This document shows, piece after piece, positions 46,801 to 58,100 of a stretch of 64,000 nucleotides of DNA. Source of the stretch: Pararge aegeria (lineage: Eukaryota; Arthropoda; Insecta; Lepidoptera; Nymphalidae); the NCBI RefSeq assembly GCF_905163445.1, contig NC_053201.1, forward strand, positions 6,396,001 through 6,460,000. Reading direction: 5' to 3'. The notes under the pieces are model-generated. The model was not told the origin of the DNA and searched no databases. It saw only the letters and a program-made list of their open reading frames with translations. The position numbers and the translations under genes were made by a program. Position 1 is the first letter of the stretch. The number at the start of each line of letters is the position of its first letter.

Positions 46801-49139
46801 CTTCAATAGAGTTGTTATAAGTTAAAACTTAGAATTAGTTTGTATGGAAAAATAAATATGTTTCTTTTGATTTCTTATTTTTACGGGGTGATTCCTTATG
46901 ACATATACCTAGCGAAATACAAAATGCTGTTGAAGGGTGCACCCTTCAACAGCATTTTGTATTTCGCTAGCACGTTGTATATATTAAATTTTGTCAACTT
47001 CGGTGCAGAAATTGAGCCGAATTAGGTAACAAACTAACAGACCAGCTTTCTTTTATAATATTAAGTATGGTATTATTTATTATTACTTATTATACATTCT
47101 TTTATAGTATGAAAGCAATAGTTTTTTTTTCATAATAGTTTTGAAAATTTTTTACACTTTTCGATAAATAAAGTGGAAAAGGAGATTATTGCTTTAATTC
47201 CATTGCACAAAATCTCTGAACTTATCTAAATCAAGCAGCAAAATCTAACAGGGGTGCTGTCTTTATCATTACGATCCCGGTTGAAAAGGACGTCTTAATT
47301 TGGAGACCTGTCAATTCAGTTCAGCTTAAAGATTTTTCAATTCTGAAGAAGACGTGGTTTGTAAGCGTAAGGCCAAGAATGATATACTTGAATCTATCTA
47401 TATGGCTATCATGCGATTTCCTCACGCATATCTTTGTCAAATGTGAACCTGAGATGGATTACAGAACTCATCAACTGAAACCAGATTTTTGTGAGTGTGC
47501 TCAGAAACTTCACAATCTTGTTCCTCCTTCCCCGTTCTACCACAGAACAGCGAGACAACGTGAGCGGTGGCATCCTTATGTGGTTGATATTCCATCGACA
47601 CGCACGAAACGTTTTTTATCCACGTTTCTGATACGTACCGCTAAGATGTGGAACGCCCTCCCGGCAACTGTGTTTCCTGCCACGTATAATTTGAGTAGGC
47701 TAGTGTGAAAAGGCTTTTTCTAGGCAAGCGTGCTCCAACTTAGCCTTCATCATTGTTTTCTAACGGGCATGATTGTCGCAAACGCTGGCGTATCGTTTAT
47801 AAAAAAAAAAGATGATAACTAAGCAGCATTGTTCAGTAATATAATTATTACTACATTGAAGTTAATTAAGTGTTCTTTTAAGCTATCTTTTTATCTAAAA
47901 TTAATAAAATCTGATATTGTTGTTACGTCAATATAATTCAAGGGTAATTTAACATAATCTTTTGTGAGATTGTTTTTCCCGCTTCCTACAGTCTCTGATG
48001 TAGTTAATTTGTTCAAACCAGTTGTAGACGCTGTTTATAAGTTATTACTGACTATATTATGTAGTGAGGTATCATCTTTAATTGCTTGTGATTTGTTATA
48101 AATAATAATTTAACAATTGTAGGTTTCGTATTTTTGATTGAATCGATCGTAAAGACTATATTTTATCAGAACATAATAGATACTAGTGTCTCGCCCCAAA
48201 CATAGGTTGTAAATATTTTTTTGTATTTTTTTTTTTAAACTTTTTATTGCACAACCAAAAAAAACGGTCAACCTTCAGACGTGCAAGAAAAACAAGTGTG
48301 ACTGTGGCAAAAACAAAACTTATGATTTTATAAAGTACTAGCGGACCCACGCGACTTTGTCCGCGAATGAGTCAACTTCAAAAAGTAGTCGTATGCTATC
48401 GCGGACTGTTTTATAGAACTTTAAAGAAAAAATTCCGATATACTTAATACATATTTCCGTCGTTTGGCGTAACGTTTACCGTTCACGCATCGCACGCATC
48501 GGAATCTCTCAAAAAGGATATTTTTTGAAGTTTTTGCAACATTATTCATTAATGATGGTAGCCATTGGTTGTAGCGTGATGTTTTATAGCCTTAATTAAT
48601 ACTACCAATGCAAAATAAAATTGAAATCGAAAGAGCATTTTCTGAGATTAGCGCGTTCAACCAAACAAATTCAAAAGCTTGATAATATTTCAACTATGCC
48701 CATCTAAAAAAACCACGTCAATCTAAAACTCCGTTGCGCGGAATTTGAAAGATAAATGCGGAAAAAAAGCGATGTTATCCTGTAGGAGCTGTTGGCTTTT
48801 CCGGGATACACAGAAGCCTATGAGCTATTCCAGGGTGGTACTCATGTATTTGATCGTTGTCCCATATGCCTTGCAACGTGCTGTTATATGTGAAGAGTTA
48901 TGTCCTTTATCTTCGATAGCAATATTTATCAGATCCTGATTAAAATAAGACACTACATACTAGATTAGTACCTATACACTTTCAAATAAAAAAGAATAAT
49001 TAAAATTGATTCAAATTTTACGGAGCTATGAAGTGAAATTGATAAAACATTCATCCCATTTCCCGGAGGAAACTTACTGTTTATCGGGATAAAAAGTATC
49101 CAATATTTGACCCGGAATATCATAGACAGATAGACAGAC

Positions 49140-49194
<55 letters not shown>

Positions 49195-52100
49195 AATTCA
49201 ATAAAAATCTGTTTTGGACTCAGTATTGATTATGAAGCATCCCCCGGTCAAAATTTTCAAAATATATTGAATGTACAGAAATCTTCCAGTTACAGATTTA
49301 TTATAAGTATAGATTAAGTGCATGATATAAGTTGAAGATACAAAATACAAATCTTTACTTTTAATGTATGACTTTCATGTTGACTTCCAAATACCGTTTC
49401 ACCCTTTAGGGATAGATTTTAGAGAAACTCTTTTTAAGCGGTTATAAACGCCCTAAAAGGATCCTTATTTTGAAATAGGAATCTTATTATCATTATCGAC
49501 CTACTTACGAAAATTCTACTAATGGTATAAATCTCAAATGAGTTTTGAAGTTTGTAATAAATATATATATTTTTTTTAACCATCGAAAAATATATTTTTG
49601 TAGGGAAATAATAATTACAAACTAAAATTAATATTTACAATAAATATAAGCCGTCTTAATGTTCACTTATGGGCATGGCACCCAAAATGCTGGGGCAATT
49701 GCCCCTTTGAGTAGCTAGACTTAGCCGTTGGGCTAAATAAGCGCCAGCTCTTGGGTCACCAGGCGTAAGGACCAATTTTTGTGACACTATTTTATAAATT
49801 ATTAAATTGATTAGGTTTTTTACAAATGCGCTAATAACTATTATTTTAATTAATTTAATTTAATGAAAAATATACATTTTTTATGTTAACTTAACAATAT
49901 CTGTTACGGCGTAACAAAAACCCAGCCGGGTTTATCCGTACACCGGTATTCATCGTTAAGCGCTCGGAATTATAAGTAGGTACAGTATTTTAAAGCTACA
50001 TACAAAATATGACGGGTAGTTCCAAAAAAAAAAAATATAAAAATAATGATCGCGTTTCAACCAGTTCCACATATCGCACTTTATCGTTTGAGTAAACTTT
50101 ACACAGGATGTTCCAGCTATTTATTATTACATTTATTAGTTTGAAAGAAAAATGTTTTAAGTTTCTCCTTTATGTTTTTAGAGTTTATTTCCTGCTTTAG
50201 TTTATAAGGCAAGCTGTTCAGCAAAGTCGGCACTAGACAATCCAGGGTCTGCCTTCCGTACAAATTGTTACTTTGGGGAATAATGAGTTGGGCGTTTGAC
50301 ATACTGCGCGTTATTATTGGTAGTTTAATCTGCTTTTGGAGATTTTTCTTGAAAAAGTTCTCCATTAATAAGGTATATTTAATTTTATCGTGTATTGGCA
50401 TGATTTTACAGTACGAGAATAATTCATGGTAATTACCTCTAAAATAGTTTTTGACTTTGTATGGTACAACGGTTTTTAGCAAGCGCATTTGGAGCTGGTA
50501 AATGGTATCTAAATGTGATTTACATGTTCTCCCATAACTACTAAGACCATAGGCAATAGTTGATTCGGCAAGAGTATTATAAGAGTAAATTATGTATATT
50601 GTATAGAAGCAGGCGTTACTTTGCGGAAATCCATGATATATTATCAAAATTAAGCTTAATTTGCTATACTCCGCGAAAAGCAGGAGAATCTGTGTGGTGT
50701 AATTTATAATTTCTTCAATCCTTATACTCCACACCAAACAGATCCTCGGCAATACACCCTCTACGCACGTTTCGCTCCGAAACCGGAGCATCATCAGGAG
50801 ATGTTGACTTTACAATGATTAATTGTTAAGTGAAAAATTCGCCAAATGTGCCTTTTATACCTTTCTGACCCCCACCTAATCTATCTAAGCCCCTCCCACC
50901 TCATTAGTGCCTCTGAATATGTTCAATAGAGGTGAAGTTGATATGTTTATTTGTTCGTTTAGTAATTCGAACCTCCCATTCCTATGTTTAATAATTTCTA
51001 ATTGTTCCCTCAAATCAAGTCTCAACCCTTTGTCGCAAGCATGTTATTACATGCTTGCGACAAAGGGTTGAGACTTTCGTATGAATGATTACTGGCTACG
51101 TTATGTCCACTGTCTAAAAGATGTTTTGCAAATTGAGATTTTTCGGGATGGTTATGATTGAAGGCTGCCATATGCTCTTTGTAACGCGTTTCAAATTTAC
51201 GTCCGGTCTGACCCAAATATGTGGCGTGGCATTCAGAACATTGGAGTTTATATACCCCTGATCTGTGCTTATTGTCCAATCTGTCCTTACCGTTACAAAT
51301 AGGTTGAGGGTGTATTGCCGAGGATCTGTTTCATGTGGAGTATAAGGATTGAAGAAATTATAAATTACACCACACAGATTCTCTTGCTTTTCGCGGAGTA
51401 TAGCAAATTAAGCTTAATTTTGATAATTTTGATAATTTTGATAATTTTGATAATAGAGTAAATTTTGCCAACATGGATCGTAATTTATCACACACGTGGT
51501 TTATGTTTGCTGTCCACTTAAGACGATCGTCAATTACGACACCAAGGTATTTATGGTAACTAACCAAGTCAACAGGACCACAATTACACGGATTTATGGT
51601 AGCATGTAGGCACGCATGGCTATGGGCAATCAGGTATGGAGTTACAGTACTTCTGTTTTGACTGGAGCTGATATACATCAGTTTCGTCTTTCTTGCATTT
51701 AGCACAAGCCCCATGTCATGAGACCACTTAGTTAGTAAATTAAAATCGGTTTGCAGTTTCAGAAGAGCTATATTTATATTCTCGCCCGCTGCTATAAGAC
51801 ATGTGTCATCAGCAAACTGGTAAATTTCACAATTTTTAATCAACCCAGTGGCGTCATTGACATAGGTTATGTAGTGCAATGGTCCTAATACTGATCCCTG
51901 TGCTGTACCTTCTGCAACAGGCATTCTGCTACTTAATTCATTTCCAACTTTAACTTGGTATGATCGTTCCTTTAAATAGTTTTTACACCAGTTTTTTAGA
52001 GGTCCCCTTATGCCACAATCATCAAGCTTTTCCAACAGAACATCATGCCGTAGTGTATCAAATGCCTTACTATAATCAATGAATACTATAAGTATATGTT

Positions 52101-55100
52101 GTTTTACATTTAGGTGCTTCAAAATTGTGTTAGTGAAGTTAGAGAGTAGTTGGGTTGTACTTTTTGGGATTTAATTAAGAAATAGTTTTTAAGAAATCTT
52201 TTCAAAAACAATTTTTATGGCTAGCTGTACCCTGCCCCGCCGCTGTGGCACATTGTGATTGAATGATTGAGAAAAATAGATAAAACCAATCCTTGATGCG
52301 TATTATATACTTATCATGCAAAAATTTCAGTTCGATCGGTGCAGAACTTGAGTTTTTGAAGCGTACACAAACCAACATAATTTTATTTTATACATATATA
52401 GTTTATGTCATTTATTCATTTATCATTTATTTTATTCGCAAGTTATGGCAGTCTCTAAGTGGGTCTACAATATTACATTAATATGTTTTTTCATTTTTTG
52501 TTTAGTTTTATAACCTGTTAATTGTCCATCAAATAAATAAATAAATCATTAATCGGCGAACTTTCTTCGGGCAGTTAGCCCGTTATCAAATCCATGGTAG
52601 TGTTTAATGTAATGCTAAGATGGTAGCGGTCCAACATCTAAGGGAGTATGGCAGTTTTATTTAACCTATCCCCTTATCGGTTACTACGCGACATCGTACC
52701 GGAACGCTAAAACACTTACCAAAGAAAACAGAGAATTCTGTAAAAACCGTAAAACTTAGAACTTATCAGTACCTATCACAGAAACTCAGAAATCCCTCTA
52801 TTGTATTATTTCTTGTATTGGAAACAAATCGTTCGTGAACAGCATTAATAACAGTTAAACCACTATTTAGTTTTGTTGATTGGAAAGATATAGCATTACA
52901 AAAACGTGACGTTATAGATCTATAACGGCATTTTGGCTCGAAACAAATTACCGTTTCGCGAAATAGCGACAGAACATCCACAGAAGAAAATTACCTCATG
53001 AATAATTATTATGAGTTTTATAAATAAACTTCTTAAATTATTTAACGGGAAATTTAAAAGCAAATTGCGGATTTTTTTATTTGCATCACATGCGGCATAT
53101 ACGAATAATTCGAATAAGGTATTTTAATTGCAGCAAAAAATATTTTTTTATTTTATATTTACCTCGATCATTGTCTCTTTGGGTTCCATCAAAGTAGCTG
53201 TTTTTTGAGGTGATTATTTTCCCAGAGTTTATTTTAAACACGGCCTTATCTCGGAGGCAGTAATTGACTGAAGTGTGCGCGAATCACTTTCTTTAGCCCT
53301 TAAATTTCTTCCTTGTTTCTCAATTAATTTTCTCCTTTTACATACTAATGAATCTATATTTATTGATGTACGCGCGTGATATTTCAATTGCAGTTTAATT
53401 TGTGCCATAACTATTTTCGAAAGTGGCAAATTATGCTTGAAATAAATTTCCAAACTGCACTTAAAACAGATGCCCAAAATTTGCGCTATTCTATTCCAGG
53501 GGATTATAGGGTGTTAAAAGAACAGTGTTACTTTTAGACTTATTGAATGAGTTTGATAAGGCTATGTACCTACAACAGAATCTGTACTATCATCATTATC
53601 AATAACCTATAACACTGCTGGACTGAAGGCAGGAGGATTTTCCCATAATCGCCAAGCTGGCCAGGCGAATTGATGATCGCAGTAGATGGTAGTAGACGTA
53701 CAGAGACGCTGCAGCCCGTCATCTGTTATATTCCCTAAATCGCCTCGTACGACACCCGTGGGAAGAGCTGGGGTGGTAATAATTGTATTAACATCTGCCG
53801 TCACCACACGGCATCGAAATCATTACCTCTTTTTATTTTCCAGCGATCGCCCTCGCTTGTATACATAGCAGCATAACTGCCAATGTGATACCTCAGGAGA
53901 TATCGCGTCTCAATTTCTTCGACACAGATCTGCTGCGATATGCAGCGGAAGACAGGAAGGGCAATGTCATGGTGTCACCGGCCAGTATAAAATCAGCTTT
54001 AGCGATGATTTTGGAAGCGGCCAGTGGTAGCACAGAAACTGAAATCAGAAGTGCTTTAAGATTGTCACCATATAAGGATGAATTGAGGGAGCAGTTGAAT
54101 TTGTATCTAGCATCTCTTAACGTAAGTTAAAAGAAAATAACACTTTCATTTAAAGTAATGCTGCTTACTGCGAAAGGTATTCTGGATTAGATGATCTCCA
54201 AAAAGAAACTATCTTTGATAACCTCATTGCGAATTGTATTGTAAATGAGTTTATCAAAAACAGATTTACTTTTCAATTGGATTCTTAACTCTAATCTAAT
54301 TCCTTGACTTTAACTCTTTAAAACAAAGGTAGCTTAGTTAGTTACTAACCTGTCCAAAATATGTTTTTTACTTAAAGTGATTGTGTAAATTTTGTTGCAC
54401 AAAATCTCGCATTATCATCATCATTTCGACCCATTACAAGGCACGGATCCCACAATGAAAGGGCAAGCGTGTACGCCGTTCTGGAGTACGGCGTACACGC
54501 TCGCCCAGTGCGGATTGGTGGACTTCACACGCCGTTAGGAACATGTGATTGTATGCAGAACTGTAAGGCATGCAGGTTTCCTCACGATGTTTTTCCTTCC
54601 CCGTGATATGCTGATTGCTTAAATTAAAATGCACATAACTCGGAAAATTCAGTGGGGCGTGTCTGGCCTCGAACTCGGTCTCCACGAAAGGTTCCAGGAA
54701 AGCCCAAGCTTTACTCGCTAGGCTATCATCGCTTGAATACTAAATTGTATTTAACGAAGACATAATATCTTCTTTCAGGCAAATACCCCAGGAGTCAAGC
54801 TACAGAATTCAAACTCAGTATTCATATCGAATAGGCTAAGACTCAGGAAGGATTTCGAGCAAATCGCGCGTAACGCATACTTCGCCGACCTGGTTCCAGT
54901 GGACTTCAGTAATTCTCAGAGTGCTGCTGATACCGTAAATAAATGGGTCAACCAACGCACCAAAGGTCTTATCCCACAGATTGTTGAAGCTAGTAAGTGT
55001 ATAAAAAAGTAAAGTATATCTATCTAAGCATTTAGATATAAATAGTTATAAATAACTAAACGATTTACTGTAAAGATCATGCCCGCCTGGTACCAAGAAT

Positions 55101-58100
55101 GCTGGCTGAATTTATAAAAAAAAAATAAGCGCTTATCGCTTATCGCCTGGCCGATGGCGCAAAAATGTGCTATCCCTTCTGCCACCAGATAAGGCAATTT
55201 ATGATAGCCCAATAATAGTAAGGCTTTATAAGTCTGCTTTAATTGTTCTGGAAAAGTAATAAACTATAGTAGAGCTTTTACTATAAAGATTTTTTATAAG
55301 AAAACATAGTTCTAGTCGACATCTGACTTAGACATTATACTATAATTAGAAAACTAGTATATACCTAGATTATTATTTAATTTGCGTCATAGCTATTGAT
55401 TTGGTAATACCAGACTGAGTCGTTTAATTATCAATCGTTTGTAGAAGTATGACTATTATTAAATCTTTACGACTTAAAACAAACATATTATGAAACATTA
55501 TAGGATTGCCACTACCATGTTAAAAATGGAAAAAATTTTTTTTTAGTAATAATTGCTTTAAAATACTCAGAAACTCCCAGATAATTTATTATAAAAGATC
55601 CTTTCGAGTTGAAGATTCTATGAGACGTCATAAGCCATAAATCAGAAGAAGAAGAGACGTTATTACTTTATCGTTATTTAGGTTACGTTAGGTTTCAGTA
55701 ATGGGCTTGTCGGGTGTATCATACTTCTATCTAAACGTCCAATTCTTCTTCAAGAATCGTCCTTTCGTCAAGACTCAGTATCGGTTTATAAAGCGCCCCA
55801 CACAAGCATGGCTGGATAGGAACGTTCTGACTTTACCAGAGCTGAAGACTGGCCTGATTGTCATAGCAAGCGAATTAAGAACAACTAGATAATCCATTTC
55901 TCGATCTTATTCCGCTTGTTTATATGGTCTCTCTTAAGGAAAGTGGCATGCTCTAAACGCCACCACAATCTAAGGCCTCTAGTACATTCCATAATAATGC
56001 AAGTAGCGAAGTATCCAATGGACAGAGTCCGTATTTCCGTCGATAACTGGCAAGTTCAAAGGATTATATCAATAAACTACATTTCGAATGACCTTCATAT
56101 TTAAAAAGTTCTATATATAGCCCATCGCAATTTAAAAAAAACTATGATATCCTTGTTACAACATTTATTTCTTTATTGTAAAAGCATTTATTCCCTCTTA
56201 TCAGAAAAAAGATATATTATTGTTTATACTTTTTACTGTTAAAAGAGAATAAATGCTTTTTAGAAATAGACTATTACAAATATAATGACAGCCAAGAAAT
56301 TAAAGAAATCGAAATAATGGAATAGTCTAGCCAAGATAATCTAGAAGATCGTTTGAGTTTAAAAATTGAAACTAACGAAAATATTAAATTCTCTTATTAG
56401 GAAACAATGACAATTTCTTCTTATAATAATTAACGTTCTCTTAATTTCCTAGCGGATATCAACCCAACGTCAGATGCTCTCATCTCAAATGCTCTATACT
56501 TCAAGGGTCTTTGGAAGCATGCGTTCAACCCTAAATATACGAGAGCTGGTTGCTTCCACGTCGATAATGCCTGCCAGAATGCAGTAATCATGGAACTGCA
56601 CGATGATATGAACTACGGCTTTGTCGATAACCTTAGGGCACACGCTATTGAATTGCCATATGAGGTTAGTATAACAAAACAACTTTTGCTGTATTACGTA
56701 AGACGGAGTAGACGTTTCATTTTAATTTTAGTTTGTAAATATTATTACTTGTAACTTAAAGTCTGATCTGAGACAGAGTTAATAAATAACCTAAATATAT
56801 TTTCTCATTTTATTTTCTGAAGGTAGTAGGAATTCTCTGACTTCGACGAGAATTTCTACATATTTTTTTTCTTACACACTTTATTTATACACCACAAAAG
56901 TAAGCTTCATCGACAATTCTTTAATTTAGATTATACATCTTACTGATATCTCGAATCTTCTAAGACAACAATAATAGTAGCACTACTACAGTTTTTTGGG
57001 TCAGTGTAATTACAGGCACATTAGCCTTAATACCTGCGCCCCAGGTTGAAGACACAGGGCAGCAGATTGCAGGACGTGTTTCTTGCATGCCCTGCTATAA
57101 GTTTTGCTCTATTAATAGGCGATGGTTTCCGCTTACTATGAGGTGGGCCATGAAGGTGGGTAGAATTCATTAATGGATCAAACAAATGTGCTCGGTCCGA
57201 CAATTGATATCTATCAGTTGCTATACAGTATAAAAGAAATAAATAAGTGGCTCCAACATTTAGATTATGATAAGACTGAAAATTTACTTTCTATACAATA
57301 ATAAAATACCTACCGTACACATACACATACATACACACATTCACATAACTACTATTAATAGATAGACTAGATATTAATTCTTATGTACTTTGAAATTTTG
57401 TAATTATAAGCACAAAGCCTATGTCTTATTGCAACTGTTAACTGGGGAGAGTACTGATAACTATCATGCGAGTTTATTTCTCATAATAGTTGTCAGTGCC
57501 TCTAGCTTATTTTATAGTTAAGCTTTGGTTACCTGTTTACATTGTTTTTTAGAAAAATGAATGATTATTATTATTATTATTAATATCTGAAATATAAAAA
57601 TTCAAATACGATTCCGGAAACTATTTTCTTCAATTGTCTAATAGCACAGCCAATGTGATTGAAAAAGCAATAAAAATGACGGAATACGTTGTTATGGTAT
57701 GGTAGCCGCTGGATCCAAGCGGCACAAAACCGTGGTTTTGGAACTCCCTACAAAAGACCTATGTCCAGCAGGATGCTGCAAGATTCTGTGGGCCAATATT
57801 TTTAAATTATTATCCTTTATTTTCTTATGTATTTTAAAAATATTATTTTAGGGTGGACGCTACTCCATGATTCTTTTGGTTCCCCTGGAAAGAGGAAGCC
57901 TGAGTACCTTAATCCGTGATCTGCCTTACATGAGTCTTCCTCAAATATCTGAATTAATGGAAACCACTAATGTTCGCCTCACTATGCCTAAATTCACTGT
58001 TGATTATAGTGACAGTATGGTCGGGCCTTTGCGCAATGTAAGTTTTTTCCTTTTGTTTAAAATATACAGTGCATTTTATATTTAAGTTAAGAAATGCAAA

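Larger units (their letters stand above)
50030..52170 (-). mobile_element. 5'-truncated jockey/CR1-type LINE, interrupted
   Basis: Minus strand. 52122-51440 encodes RT palm motifs: FIDYSKAFDTLRHDVLLEKL (catalytic Asp), AQGSVLGPL, and YQFADDTCLIAAG with the FADD active site; then KYLGVVIDDRLKW. The frame resumes at about 50590-50117 (NTLAESTIAYGLSSYG to the C-terminus ...FFFQTNK). Between about 50600 and 51440 a Penelope-like element is inserted. No endonuclease domain remains and the 5' end is lost near 52170, so the element is dead. Confidence 0.85.
40863..53843 (+). other. Serpin 2 intron 1 (13 kb), repeat-filled
   Basis: In order: minisatellite (41545-41945); possible Helitron-like end at about 42040-42235 ('cggctggaccgattttgatg'); dispersed repeats (42700-43265); SINE (43545-43790); LINE tails (44700-45020); LINE coding remnant (45830-46140); dispersed repeat with a 62-bp palindrome (46600-47040); LINE end (47370-47808); LINE tail with GACA microsatellite (48340-49320); repeat (49590-49800); LINE with nested Penelope-like element (50030-52170); repeat (52580-52745); repeat (53595-53825). 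40870-41500 and 52750-53590 show nothing I recognise. Confidence 0.55.
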
